Below, one piece after another: positions 1 to 8,701 of a stretch of DNA of 64,000 bases. The position numbers and the translations under genes are program-made. The notes under the pieces were generated by a model. The model saw nothing but the letters and a program-made list of their open reading frames with translations, had not been told where the DNA came from and made no database searches. The stretch is from Sutcliffiella horikoshii (GTDB lineage Bacteria > Bacillota > Bacilli > Bacillales > Bacillaceae_I), in the NCBI RefSeq assembly GCF_020524325.1, contig NZ_JAIVKY010000001.1, forward strand, positions 1 through 64,000. The letters run 5' to 3'. Every line of letters starts with the position of its first letter. Positions within the stretch are counted from its first letter, which is position 1.

Positions 1-1
1 C

Positions 2-76
2 AAACGCTTAAAAGAAAAAGAAGTAGAATCGGCTTCTCTTCTTAGAGTTGCACAAAAACAAAACAAAAACACCTAG
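2..76 (+). CDS. Possible 3' end of a gene entering from the left
   Basis: An open frame runs from base 2 to a TAG at 74-76 and encodes 24 residues rich in Lys, Glu and Gln, which could be the charged C-terminus of a plus-strand gene starting outside the window. I do not recognise the family. The piece is short enough to be chance, and the degenerate repeat after it (from about 78) would be consistent with a gene end. Confidence 0.25.
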   Translation, partial: KRLKEKEVESASLLRVAQKQNKNT

Positions 77-77
77 A

Positions 78-168
78 AGAGTGGGGGCCTTGACAGTTTC
101 GTTCATATCAGGAGGCTCAAGCACCGCACCGCGGAAAGGGAACACCTGGAACGAAATCGACAGGAAGT
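78..168. repeat. Degenerate copy of the interspersed GC-rich module
   Basis: The stretch contains AGGAGGCTCAAGC, then a CCGC-rich core, then CACCTGGAACGAAATCGA. This matches, with many differences, the distal half of the module that is well preserved at 32000-32138 and 53200-53325. It is non-coding. The rest of 169-275 holds the upstream region of the YitT gene, including a TATAAT at 232-237 with no convincing -35. Confidence 0.4.
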
Positions 169-275
169 GATAGGCAAAACAAATAATAAGCCTAATCCTT
201 TATCTCATTTACTTATCTTCTTCTTGTCTATTATAATAGAGAGGTTGTAAACTATCTAGGTCTTGGAGGTTCATC

Positions 276-1151
276 ATGTTAAAAGGCTTGAAAATAAAAA
301 ATATTATCTACATACTCATCGGTTCTGCCATTTTCGCATTTGGTCTTGTCAACTTCAACATGCAAAACAATCTAGCAGAGGGCGGCTTTACCGGTATAAC
401 CTTGCTTTTATATTTTCTTTTCCGGTTTGATCCTTCCTATACCAACCTTCTACTGAATATCCCTATCTTTTTCATCGGTTGGAAGTTGCTAGGAAGAAAC
501 ACGTTCTTTTATACATTAATTGGGACGTTCAGCTTGTCCTTGTTTTTATGGATATTCCAAAGGGTCCCTTTAATGTTCCCTCCTCTTGAAGATGATTTAA
601 CATTGGCAGCGTTGTTTGCAGGGGTGTTCATCGGAATTGGTTTGGGGATTATCTTCCGTTACGGAGGAACAACAGGTGGCGTGGACATTATTGCTCGTCT
701 TGCCCATAAGTATATTGGCTGGAGTATGGGAAAAGCGATGTTCATGTTTGATGCTGTGGTAATCGTCCTCTCCTTGATCATGTACTTAACCTACCAGGAA
801 GCGATGTATACGCTTGTTGCTGTGTTTGTTGCAGCTCGTGTGATTGATTTCATGCAAGAAGGAGCTTATGCAGCTAAAGGGGCGACCATTATTTCTGAGA
901 AGAATGAAGAAATTGCTTCGAAGGTTCATGCGGAAATGGACCGTGGTGTGACAATATTGCGAGGACAAGGTTCTTTTTCAAAGGTCGAACGCAATGTACT
1001 GTATTGCGTTGTCGCAAAAAATGAGCTGGTAAAGTTGAAAAACGTTATCACTTCTGTTGATCCGCATGCGTTTGTAGCGGTCAGTGATGTACACGATGTA
1101 CTCGGGGAAGGCTTTACATTGGATGAGAATAAGAATCCGATGGAGCGATAA
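276..1151 (+). CDS. ypjC: YitT-family membrane protein (YpjC-like)
   Basis: A 291-residue protein with about five to six hydrophobic segments in residues 1-200 and a soluble C-terminal domain (about 205-285) of the DUF2179 type seen in YitT/YpjC proteins. A Gly-rich GGTTGGVDII loop near residue 130 is typical of the family. Function is unknown for the family; transport or sensing at the membrane is only a guess. A TATAAT lies about 40 bp upstream. In B. subtilis a YitT-family gene (ypjC) also sits beside ypjB, which supports the symbol, but paralogues exist and the orientation here is opposite to ypjB. Confidence 0.75.
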   Translation: MLKGLKIKNIIYILIGSAIFAFGLVNFNMQNNLAEGGFTGITLLLYFLFRFDPSYTNLLLNIPIFFIGWKLLGRNTFFYTLIGTFSLSLFLWIFQRVPLMFPPLEDDLTLAALFAGVFIGIGLGIIFRYGGTTGGVDIIARLAHKYIGWSMGKAMFMFDAVVIVLSLIMYLTYQEAMYTLVAVFVAARVIDFMQEGAYAAKGATIISEKNEEIASKVHAEMDRGVTILRGQGSFSKVERNVLYCVVAKNELVKLKNVITSVDPHAFVAVSDVHDVLGEGFTLDENKNPMER

Positions 1152-1181
1152 TTCTTCTTTTATAAGGTTGGCTGTGAAATT

Positions 1182-1344
1182 GTCTTACATTCATTATGAA
1201 GACAGTTCCACAGCCTTTTTTCTGTTCAGAGTGTCTTCATCTCCCTTATGAAGACAGTTTCACGCCATTTTTTCTGTCAAAACTGCCTTCATCCAAATCA
1301 TGAAGGCAATTCCACCAAAATTTCCGGCTCAAAAGTGTCTTCAT
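1182..1344. repeat. 52-bp tandem repeat, array 1 (about 3 units)
   Basis: ATGAAGAC-type arms begin at 1196, 1248 and 1300, and GTCTTCAT-type arms at 1233, 1285 and 1337, all exactly 52 bp apart. Each GTCTTCAT and the following ATGAAGAC are separated by 7 nt, giving hairpins at 1233-1255 and 1285-1307. The second hairpin reads GCCTTCAT/ATGAAGGC, so both arms changed together. The array fills the gap between two convergent genes and could also act as a bidirectional transcription end. Confidence 0.85.
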
Positions 1345-1398
1345 TGCGCAAATATCGAAAGGAGCAGCCACTAAAATGGCTGCTCCCAAACAATCTAA

Positions 1399-2079
1399 CT
1401 ATTCCCTACTACCCAAATAAATCAATATAAATCTCACCAGTTCCGCTACCGCAACAGCTGCCGCTGCCACATAGGTCAATGCCGCGGCATTCAATACCTT
1501 CTTCGTTTCACGCTCTTCATTATTATTAATGATACCAAGCGACACAACTTGATCCATCGCCCTATTAGAAGCGTCAAACTCAACTGGGAGCGTGACTAGC
1601 TGAAACAGCACCGCCGCTGCCATAAAGATAATTCCTACAAGAATCAGGTTACTGGCACCAAAGATAATCCCAGCGAAAATCAAGAAAAACGACATATTCG
1701 ATCCAAGACTCGCTACCGGTACTAACGAATGACGAAACCGTAAAAATGCGTAATCTTGATTGTCCTGAATGGCATGCCCTACTTCGTGTGCTGCAATGGC
1801 CGCACCTGCTATGGAATTCCCATGATAATTATGAGATGACAGTCTGATCGTTTTCGAGCGGGGATCATAGTGGTCAGTCAAATGACCCCTGGTTTCTTCC
1901 ACACTCACGTCGTGAATGCCGTTATCGTGTAAAATTCTTCTGGCAACCTCTGCCCCCGGCATTCCAGATGAGGAAGCAACTTTAGAATATTTTTTATATG
2001 CGCTTTTCACTCTTGACTGCGCCCATAATGGGACAATCAGTAAGAAAGCAAAGTAGATTAGATACATTCCCAATCCCAT
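1399..2079 (-). CDS. Membrane-associated zinc metallopeptidase (YugP-like)
   Basis: 226 residues. An N-terminal hydrophobic segment (about 3-20) is followed by a domain with HEVGHAIQD near residue 112, the HExxH zinc site of the Zn_peptidase_2 (YugP) family, and then two or more membrane segments (about 135-180 and 200-222). The upstream motif RLSSHNYHGNS is also conserved in this family. The substrate is unknown. The start is an ATG preceded by AAGGAGGG. It converges with the YitT gene across the 52-bp repeat array. Confidence 0.85.
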   Translation of the reverse strand: MGLGMYLIYFAFLLIVPLWAQSRVKSAYKKYSKVASSSGMPGAEVARRILHDNGIHDVSVEETRGHLTDHYDPRSKTIRLSSHNYHGNSIAGAAIAAHEVGHAIQDNQDYAFLRFRHSLVPVASLGSNMSFFLIFAGIIFGASNLILVGIIFMAAAVLFQLVTLPVEFDASNRAMDQVVSLGIINNNEERETKKVLNAAALTYVAAAAVAVAELVRFILIYLGSRE

Positions 2080-2164
2080 TAGTAAGTCCCTCCTTAGCCT
2101 AATATCACCAAGCTAACTGTAGTCTTCCTATTAGGATTATTTTATTTCCTATATTTTATCCATG

Positions 2165-2962
2165 TCAATCTTTAAGCTTTTTCCGCATCTCGAGCTTTTT
2201 AGCCCCAAGGTATTTACGGAAGGCAACATAGGACAGTGTTAATAAAATAAAACTCCCTGTTGAAATCATGACCCATAAAAACGACGGATCTGTTTCATCT
2301 TCCTTAAGCTCTTTAAAAAGTGCTTTAAGGTCGGCTTCAATTACCTGCATATCGTCAAATTCCTCTGAATGAGATAGCAGAGCCTCCCTGTTTTTATCTA
2401 AATAATCGATATGTGCATCGACTTTTTGTATATACTCCGGCTTAACATCCATCCTAACACTAGGATGGATCATATCGTATTCCAATAAAAGTCTTCGATA
2501 TAATGCTTCATAAGAATCGCTGTCTCTGGTATCAACAGAATCCTTCAATTGTTGAAAGGTCATGATTAAAGGATCTTCCATCTCGACCCACATCGGCTGG
2601 TGTTCAGATGTCATGGCATCTACAGCCAATCGCAGTCTGATGATCGCCCTGACTTTTTCTTCGTGTGGAAGGAGTGTATCACTCAGGGAGGCCATTGATT
2701 GTTGATGAACGACAGATATAATTCTTACTTCATCTGAAGGAATCTGCTGGTTCGTCACCATCAGTTTTGTAAATTCGTCTGAAAAAATGTCAAGCAGGTT
2801 GTGTGCTTCTACATATCTTTCCGTTTTTACAAGCTGAAGAGCATCATCCATAATAAAATTCAAAGCAAATGGCTCCAATGATTCATGAGAGTGCGCTTTT
2901 ATACCTGTCGGGAAAATATGTAAAAATAATAGAATGGCTACTATAAGTTTTTTTGCTTTCAT
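2165..2962 (-). CDS. ypjB: Sporulation protein YpjB
   Basis: 265 residues with a signal-like hydrophobic N-terminus (about 1-22), a long helical extracytoplasmic region, and a C-terminal membrane helix (about 230-248) followed by a basic tail ending KKLEMRKKLKD. This N-out single-anchor layout and the position next to ypjA and qcrC match YpjB, a sporulation-associated protein of Bacillus whose molecular role is not known. The ATG has GGGAGGG at good spacing. Confidence 0.8.
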   Translation of the reverse strand: MKAKKLIVAILLFLHIFPTGIKAHSHESLEPFALNFIMDDALQLVKTERYVEAHNLLDIFSDEFTKLMVTNQQIPSDEVRIISVVHQQSMASLSDTLLPHEEKVRAIIRLRLAVDAMTSEHQPMWVEMEDPLIMTFQQLKDSVDTRDSDSYEALYRRLLLEYDMIHPSVRMDVKPEYIQKVDAHIDYLDKNREALLSHSEEFDDMQVIEADLKALFKELKEDETDPSFLWVMISTGSFILLTLSYVAFRKYLGAKKLEMRKKLKD

Positions 2963-3021
2963 CGCTTGTCCCTCCCATATTCTCTACTACATGTTATGAG
3001 AGGGTGGACAAGGTTAGAACA

Positions 3022-3618
3022 TTAATCCAAGCTCAGCTTCATTCTACTTTTCCGTAAAGAGAAATAATACGCGACGCCAATGGAAAATATACTTAACCAA
3101 AAAGTGAAATAGCCAATCTGAGGCAAATATTTCATCAAGCTTCCATACCAAGGCATCATTTTAAATACATAGTCAATAACATCATTATGTAAAGTCCAAA
3201 TACCCGCTGCAACAAGGTGCCATAGTTTAAAGCGATAATACGGACTATACAGCACTCCTTGGACGGCCATTGCACCATGAGAAACGATCAGCATATACCC
3301 CTCTATCGGCAAATAGCCAGTTTCCATAAGCGTTAAGATATTCATTACCACTGCCCATATTCCGTATTTCACCAGCGTAATGATTGCTAACGCCTCAAAC
3401 AGTTTAAAATTTTTATTAAAAATAAATCCTAACAACACAAAACAGAAAAAAAGACTTGCCGTAGGACTGTCCGGGACAAAAATAAGAAAAATAGCTGGGG
3501 TTTCTGCCAGCTGATAACCATACCATATGTACCCATAGATGGTCCCAAGAAGGTTGATGATCAAAACCAACCACAGCATCACCGGTGTCTTCAATAAATG
3601 TATAAACCAAGTTAGCAT
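3022..3618 (-). CDS. ypjA: DUF1405 membrane protein YpjA
   Basis: 198 residues, nearly all hydrophobic, with about six membrane segments. Motifs such as GYIWYGYQL and HNDVIDYVF are those I associate with the DUF1405/YpjA family. The function is unknown. It lies between ypjB and the end of the qcr operon and is separated from qcrC by a strong terminator at 3657-3684, so it probably uses its own promoter or read-through. Confidence 0.8.
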   Translation of the reverse strand: MLTWFIHLLKTPVMLWLVLIINLLGTIYGYIWYGYQLAETPAIFLIFVPDSPTASLFFCFVLLGFIFNKNFKLFEALAIITLVKYGIWAVVMNILTLMETGYLPIEGYMLIVSHGAMAVQGVLYSPYYRFKLWHLVAAGIWTLHNDVIDYVFKMMPWYGSLMKYLPQIGYFTFWLSIFSIGVAYYFSLRKSRMKLSLD

Positions 3619-3656
3619 CCTATTTCCTCACTTTATATATTGATGTTTCCATTATA

Positions 3657-3684
3657 CAAAAAAGCTGGCTAAATTAGCCAGCTT
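3657..3684 (-). terminator. Intrinsic terminator of qcrABC
   Basis: On the minus strand an 11-bp inverted repeat (AAGCTGGCTAA/TTAGCCAGCTT) is followed by six U residues, directly after the qcrC stop. Confidence 0.85.
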
Positions 3685-3689
3685 CTTTG

Positions 3690-4484
3690 TTATTCTGCTT
3701 CCGCAGCTTTTTTGTTCATTTCAACTAGGTAGTCACCTAGGATTTTAAGTTCTTCGTCTGAACCTTTGAAAATCCCAGCTCCCATATCACCTTGACCTTC
3801 TACTGCAATCTTCTGATAATCTTCAGATGCATAGTCAGGGTTGTCTAGTAGGGATGGAGCTACACCAGGGCTACCTTGCAGGTTGTTAGCATGGCAAGAA
3901 AGACAGGTGTTTTCTTGAAGAATCAAGTAACCTTCTGCATTCTCATCAATTTCAACCGCAAGTTCGTCTCTGATCTCACCTTGTTCTGCCGCAGCTTCCC
4001 AGTCATGAGAATCTACAGACTGCCAAGTTAAGAAGAAGATTGATGCAATACCAAGTAGCATTAAACCAGTAGCAACCGGACGCTTACTTGGGCGACGCTC
4101 AGGACCACGATCTAAGAATGGAGCAAGTAATAATGCACCAAACGCAAGACCTGGCATGATCATTGCACCAATAACCGTGTATGGTCCAGCTGCATATTGA
4201 TATTTAAGTAGTTCGTATAAGAATAAAAAGTACCAGTCTGGCAACGGGATATACGCAGTATCAGTTGGATCTGCGATACGCTCTAATGGTGATTGGTGAG
4301 CGACAGTCAGGCATAGGAATGCGATTAGGAAAACCGCACCAACCATCCATTCTTTTAGCAAGAAGTTTGGCCAGAATGCTTCCGTTTTACCAGGAAACTC
4401 GGAATAATCTTTTGGAATATTAGGTTTGCGTACTGCCGGGACACGCGAGTCACCAACAAACTTCATACCTTTTCCTCTATGCAT
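3690..4484 (-). CDS. qcrC: Menaquinol:cytochrome c reductase, cytochrome b/c subunit
   Basis: 264 residues. Residues 1-165 correspond to the C-terminal half of cytochrome b (subunit-IV-like) with about three membrane helices and the quinone-site motif PDWYFLFLY. The C-terminal domain carries a c-type haem site CLSCH near residue 195 and a Met-rich loop (GQGDMGAGIF) likely to supply the axial Met. The fusion of subunit IV to cytochrome c is characteristic of Bacillus. It takes electrons from menaquinol via QcrA/QcrB and passes them to cytochrome c. Third gene of qcrABC, starting 37 bp after qcrB. Confidence 0.95.
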   Translation of the reverse strand: MHRGKGMKFVGDSRVPAVRKPNIPKDYSEFPGKTEAFWPNFLLKEWMVGAVFLIAFLCLTVAHQSPLERIADPTDTAYIPLPDWYFLFLYELLKYQYAAGPYTVIGAMIMPGLAFGALLLAPFLDRGPERRPSKRPVATGLMLLGIASIFFLTWQSVDSHDWEAAAEQGEIRDELAVEIDENAEGYLILQENTCLSCHANNLQGSPGVAPSLLDNPDYASEDYQKIAVEGQGDMGAGIFKGSDEELKILGDYLVEMNKKAAEAE

Positions 4485-4521
4485 ATAGGTTCCCCTCCTT
4501 TGTTATCAAAAATAATGAATC

Positions 4522-5196
4522 TTATAGCGGTCCAGAAATACCTTGCTTACGAATCATGACAAAGTGAGCACCCATCAAACCGAATAGAGCTGCAGGTAAG
4601 AAGAATACATGAATCGCAAAGAATCGAGTCAGTGTTTGCGCACCAACAATTTCAGGATGTCCAGCAAGTAACGTTTTCACCATATCCCCTATTAATGGAG
4701 TTGCAGCGGCGATCTCTAATCCTACTTTTGTAGCAAACAATGCTTTCATATCCCAAGGTAATAGGTAACCTGTAAAACCAAGACCTAACATAATGAAGAA
4801 GATAAGTACTCCTACCACCCAGTTAAGTTCACGTGGTTTTTTATATGCACCTTGGAAGAAAACACGTAGTGTATGTAAAAACATCATTACGATAACTAAA
4901 CTCGCTCCCCAGTGGTGCATACCGCGTACGATTTGACCGAACGCAACTTCATTTTGTAAGTAATAGACGGATTCCCACGCATTTTTAATGTCCGGAACAT
5001 AGTACATAGTCAGGAACATACCTGAAAGTACTTGAATAACTGTTACGAAGAACGTTAATCCACCAAAGCAATAAACGAATGCGGAGAAGTGATGTGCTGG
5101 GTTTACGTGCTCAGGTACCTCGTGGTCCGCGATATCGCGCCACATCGGCGTAATATCTAATCGTTCGTCAACCCAGTCATAAATCTTATTTAACAA
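4522..5196 (-). CDS. qcrB: Menaquinol:cytochrome c reductase, cytochrome b subunit
   Basis: 224 residues with four predicted membrane helices, the cytochrome b6 form. Haem-ligand histidines are visible in RGMHHWGAS and FLHTLRVF in the second helix and in FFAIHVFFLPA with a further His in the fourth. Cys43 (in VYCFGG) corresponds to the residue that binds an extra haem covalently in B. subtilis QcrB and in b6f complexes. Only 3 bp separate it from qcrA. Confidence 0.95.
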   Translation of the reverse strand: MLNKIYDWVDERLDITPMWRDIADHEVPEHVNPAHHFSAFVYCFGGLTFFVTVIQVLSGMFLTMYYVPDIKNAWESVYYLQNEVAFGQIVRGMHHWGASLVIVMMFLHTLRVFFQGAYKKPRELNWVVGVLIFFIMLGLGFTGYLLPWDMKALFATKVGLEIAAATPLIGDMVKTLLAGHPEIVGAQTLTRFFAIHVFFLPAALFGLMGAHFVMIRKQGISGPL

Positions 5197-5199
5197 TTA

Positions 5200-5709
5200 T
5201 TACGCCTCCCCTTTAGGTTTTGCGCTACCTAGATATACTTTTCCATCTTCCACTTTATGTTCGTAAACATCTAGTGGAGCAAGTGGAGGAGTATTAGGTA
5301 CGTTGTCACCATTTTTTTCATACAAACCATAGTGGCATGGACAGAAGAATCTGTTGGGATTCGCTTTATCAGAAGCCCAGTTCACCGTACAGCCAAGATG
5401 TTTACAAACAGGAGATAAAGCAATTACATCTCCACTTTCGGATTTAAAAATCCAGGCAGATCTCGGTTCTTCAGATTCATACCATGCATCAACTTGATCA
5501 ATTTTAAAATCAAATCGTTGTGGTTCAGTTGTTAATTCGCTTTCATCACATACAGGAACCATATCTTGCTCTGCACCAGCTTTAAGTACAGGATCAATTG
5601 CAAAACGGACCATTGGCATCAGCATACCTGCTGCCATGAAACCGCCTACACCAGTAAGGGTATAGTTTAAAAATTGACGTCTAGACACGCGATGGTTTTT
5701 CTCACTCAT
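5200..5709 (-). CDS. qcrA: Menaquinol:cytochrome c reductase, Rieske iron-sulfur subunit
   Basis: 169 residues. A twin-arginine motif (SRRQFLNY, about 9-16) precedes a hydrophobic anchor, which points to Tat export with retained anchor. The [2Fe-2S] ligands are in CKHLGC and CPCHYG, the standard Rieske pair. First gene of the operon; a sigma-A type promoter lies about 80 bp upstream. Confidence 0.95.
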   Translation of the reverse strand: MSEKNHRVSRRQFLNYTLTGVGGFMAAGMLMPMVRFAIDPVLKAGAEQDMVPVCDESELTTEPQRFDFKIDQVDAWYESEEPRSAWIFKSESGDVIALSPVCKHLGCTVNWASDKANPNRFFCPCHYGLYEKNGDNVPNTPPLAPLDVYEHKVEDGKVYLGSAKPKGEA

Positions 5710-5786
5710 TGTTTTCCCCCCTCTATAGAAAGAACTAAGTCCATACGGACAGTAGATTATAACACATAGAAAACTAGGACATTCTC

Positions 5787-5815
5787 ATGATATATCAATC
5801 TTGTCCCAAGGTCAA
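5787..5815 (-). promoter_or_regulatory. Promoter of qcrABC
   Basis: On the minus strand TTGACC (5810-5815) and TATCAT (5787-5792) are separated by 17 bp. A GGACA...TGTCC inverted repeat overlaps the -10 and could be an operator, which is inference. The rest of the gap to ypiF shows no further gene. Confidence 0.65.
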
Positions 5816-5955
5816 TAATCTCCTGCCTTGAAAAAATGGCAAGGTTGTGACTTATTTTCAATCCTTTTAAAATATTTTCTTTTTTTTATTGCTTTTTTAA
5901 TATCATTTTGCTAGCAGTTTGCCTTTTGGGATATTTTGCACCATTTTCTATACTT

Positions 5956-6414
5956 TTAATCCTGCCATTTTTGAATAAACATCGGTAATAATTGATTCAT
6001 CTGATCTTGAATGATTTTCTGCTTGTATTTATCTTCCATATCCTCTAAAGGAATCGCTGGTAGCCATACAAGCTTTCCTTCTAATTGCTGCTCTTGCTGA
6101 CTCCAAGAACTGTCGGAAGTCATTAGAAAAACGTGTTTAATATTGTTTTCTTTAATATGTAGAGAAAGATTATTAAGCTGCGCTACTTTGCTTTCTGCTT
6201 GATCTGATTCGATATAGCTGAATGGCGGCAACAGAATAACTCTTCCTTTAAACTGTCTTTCCAATTCGTAACTCAATATGTTTATGTATTCTCCATGAGA
6301 GGCAATCGTTTTGATATTGTCACCGAAACTAATCGGCATCAGGGGAATGATAACGGTATCTATGTATTCTTTTGCTTGAACGTACTGGGAGATATCTTTG
6401 CTTGTCCATTTCAT
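5956..6414 (-). CDS. ypiF: DUF2487 protein YpiF
   Basis: 152 residues, soluble, with KWTSKDISQYVQAKEYIDT at the N-terminus and a central segment IASHGEYINILSYELERQ that are typical of the DUF2487 (YpiF) family in spore-formers. No catalytic motif is evident and no function is known. It is upstream of qcrA in the same direction, as in B. subtilis. The 52-bp repeat array lies just upstream of its start. Confidence 0.8.
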   Translation of the reverse strand: MKWTSKDISQYVQAKEYIDTVIIPLMPISFGDNIKTIASHGEYINILSYELERQFKGRVILLPPFSYIESDQAESKVAQLNNLSLHIKENNIKHVFLMTSDSSWSQQEQQLEGKLVWLPAIPLEDMEDKYKQKIIQDQMNQLLPMFIQKWQD

Positions 6415-6512
6415 GGTTTGATTTCATCTCTTTCTATTATGGATTTAGTGTCGTTCTTTAAATATAAGTTTTGTGGTTGGTGAGGTCAAATGTTTTGGGC
6501 AGTACACGTGCC

Positions 6513-6765
6513 ATGAGGACCTCTCTCCTCTTTTTTCCTCGTCACTGAGGTCTTCATAACTGCCATGAGGACTTCTCTCCCCCTTTTTCCTCGTTACTGA
6601 GGTCTTCATAACTGCCATGAGGACTTCTCTCCCCCTTTTTCCTCGCCACTGAGGTCTTCATAACTGCCATGAGGACTTCTCTCCCCCTTTTTCCTCGCCA
6701 CTGAGGTCTTCATAATTGCCATGAGGACTTCTCTCCTCCTTTTTCCTCTTCACTCATGTCTTCAT
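6513..6765. repeat. 52-bp tandem repeat, array 2 (5 units)
   Basis: ATGAGGAC starts at 6513, 6565, 6617, 6669 and 6721; GTCTTCAT starts at 6550, 6602, 6654, 6706 and 6758. All intervals are exactly 52 bp. Junction hairpins have a 7-nt loop (AACTGCC in most). The inner part of each unit is pyrimidine-rich. It fills the ypiB-ypiF gap (6415-6828), which has no gene. Confidence 0.9.
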
Positions 6766-6788
6766 CCTGACAATAATTTTCCAATCAA

Positions 6789-6818
6789 CAAAAACCCCCG
6801 CAACATTTAGTTGAGGGG
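6789..6818 (-). terminator. Probable terminator of ypiA-ypiB
   Basis: Minus strand: CCCCTCAAC, 5-nt loop, GTTGCGGGG (one mismatch), then GTTTTTG, directly after ypiB. Confidence 0.65.
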
Positions 6819-6828
6819 ATACAATTTC

Positions 6829-7365
6829 TTATAGTCTTTTTAACTGGCCTGTCAGTTTACGAAACGCCTCTTCATCCTGACGGTCCAACGCATCGTCGAT
6901 CAATTTCAATAGCTTCTCTTTTTGAAAGGTGTAAATGGATTCTTCTAGCATTCGCTCTGCTAAGATCCGGTCCTTTTCATTGATTTGGGGCTGCTTCGGC
7001 ATAAACGGATTATCTTCCAGCACCGCTGCGTATTGCGGCGAATGATAGACAGACCGGAAATTTAATTGAATATAAATATCCTCATCACGATTAAGCCTTA
7101 TGTCATGGAAGGACTTTTCGGCGTCCGTCGTCATCACATTTTCCTTATAAAACCTGAATGGCACTTCCTCTACACAATGGGTTGACATGATAATTCCCCG
7201 TGGACAGAACTGGGCTTGCTCGACAAAGTGAACTTTCTTCATCAACTGGTCATGACTCATCAAATAGTTTAAAATCCATACACATTCACGTCTTTTTAAC
7301 TGATAGTTTCCTAAGAACCACCTTATAAAGTCCTTCTTCTCGTTGACAGATACAGGGGTAGCCAC
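6829..7365 (-). CDS. ypiB: UPF0302 protein YpiB
   Basis: 178 residues, soluble and charged. The N-terminal [20 protein letters not shown] and the C-terminal [16 protein letters not shown] helix are those of the UPF0302/YpiB family. The C-terminal part resembles the IDEAL-type motif (LIDDALD) found in proteins that interact with others such as ComK, but no role is established. GTG start preceded by GGAGGGACG. It follows ypiA by 32 bp and is likely co-transcribed. Confidence 0.85.
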   Translation of the reverse strand: MATPVSVNEKKDFIRWFLGNYQLKRRECVWILNYLMSHDQLMKKVHFVEQAQFCPRGIIMSTHCVEEVPFRFYKENVMTTDAEKSFHDIRLNRDEDIYIQLNFRSVYHSPQYAAVLEDNPFMPKQPQINEKDRILAERMLEESIYTFQKEKLLKLIDDALDRQDEEAFRKLTGQLKRL

Positions 7366-7397
7366 AACTATCGTCCCTCCTCTGCGTAGAATATTCC

Positions 7398-8657
7398 CTA
7401 CTCTTGTAAATTTAGATACAGATCTTGCAATTCTATGTTGGTTGGGTCAAGTTGTATTAGTTTTTCAAAAAGCGGCTTTGCTTCTTCTCGTTTTCCTTCT
7501 TCCAATAAGAAGTGTGCGTAATCGTAAAGGAAGCTGCTGTCATCTTTAAAAGAAGTATATGCTTGACGGTAATGATTTAATGCATCAGAATATTTTTCGG
7601 TTTGTTGAAAGGCAACAGCTAGGTCCCAATCATATTGCGGGTCTGACTCTTCAAAATTAATGAGTTCATTTAGGCAGTCTATAACATCTTCATAGCGCTC
7701 TTCCTGCAAGAAGATTTTCGTTAAAGTTAAGGCTGCTTCCACATATCCAGGGTCGATGGCAATGGCTTCCCTCAGTAACTTTTCCGCCTCAGGCACATTC
7801 TGCTGTTTCATTGCCACTTTCGCTCCGTAAACCTGCAATTCTTTGTTATATTCATTAACCGCTAATCCTTCTTTTGCAACACGCAAGCTGTCTTCTAATA
7901 ATCCTTCGTGTTCGTAAGCTTTTGCAAGATATAAGTAAAGAGAGGAGTATTCATAATCCATTTCTTTTACCTGATTAAGTTTTTCGATACTGGTCTTAAA
8001 ATATCCTGCCTGAAAAGCGGTAAATCCGTATTGAAATAATACGTCAATTTTCAACTCTTTCTGCAACGCCTGGTCGAAATAAGGCATCGCTTCCTCAAAT
8101 TGACCTGTAGCACTGTAGCATTCAGCGAGTCTTTCTTGCAAGGAGAATTCAATATCTTCAGCATGCGGAAGAACAGCTTCATAATATGGAATGGCTTTTT
8201 TATAATCACCTTGAGACAAATATACTTCTCCTAAAGCAAGGCTGATGATCGGTTCCTTTGGTGCAAGCTTTTTGGCAGTAAGCAGTTTTTGCTCGCTGAC
8301 CTCAAATAGTCCTTGTGCCTGGTAAAGGTCTGCAAGAAGAAGCAGAGACTGTATATAGACCTCATCATCTTCCGCTATGTTCTCTAATAAACCCATCGCT
8401 TCATCTTCTTCATCAAGGTCAATGTGGACTTCAGCCAGTGAAATAATGAGGTCAGACTCATTTGGAAATTGGTATAGGAGGTTTTGGTAAAGTTGTTTGG
8501 CGTCTTCAAGCATGCCAAGTTGCTGATAAATCTGGGCAGTCTGAAACAAATCCTCTTCTCCAAATTTTGATTCGTTTTCTTTTAGGATAGTAAGACCCTG
8601 TTCTATGTCCCCGTTATCTATTAGTTCTAGAGCTTTATCAATTACTGTGTAAGACAA
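7398..8657 (-). CDS. ypiA: TPR-repeat protein YpiA
   Basis: 419 residues made of about eleven to twelve tetratricopeptide repeats, with recognisable W-L-G-Y-A-F-A-P spacing throughout (for example [20 protein letters not shown]). No signal peptide or membrane segment. TPR arrays mediate protein-protein contacts; the partner here is unknown. A TTG start (AAGGGAAG upstream) is the best supported. Its order upstream of ypiB and near aroA matches B. subtilis. Confidence 0.85.
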   Translation of the reverse strand: MSYTVIDKALELIDNGDIEQGLTILKENESKFGEEDLFQTAQIYQQLGMLEDAKQLYQNLLYQFPNESDLIISLAEVHIDLDEEDEAMGLLENIAEDDEVYIQSLLLLADLYQAQGLFEVSEQKLLTAKKLAPKEPIISLALGEVYLSQGDYKKAIPYYEAVLPHAEDIEFSLQERLAECYSATGQFEEAMPYFDQALQKELKIDVLFQYGFTAFQAGYFKTSIEKLNQVKEMDYEYSSLYLYLAKAYEHEGLLEDSLRVAKEGLAVNEYNKELQVYGAKVAMKQQNVPEAEKLLREAIAIDPGYVEAALTLTKIFLQEERYEDVIDCLNELINFEESDPQYDWDLAVAFQQTEKYSDALNHYRQAYTSFKDDSSFLYDYAHFLLEEGKREEAKPLFEKLIQLDPTNIELQDLYLNLQE

Positions 8658-8701
8658 AATACTACTTCCCTTCGTTTTTAAAATCCGCAGTCACACGTTC
8701 T

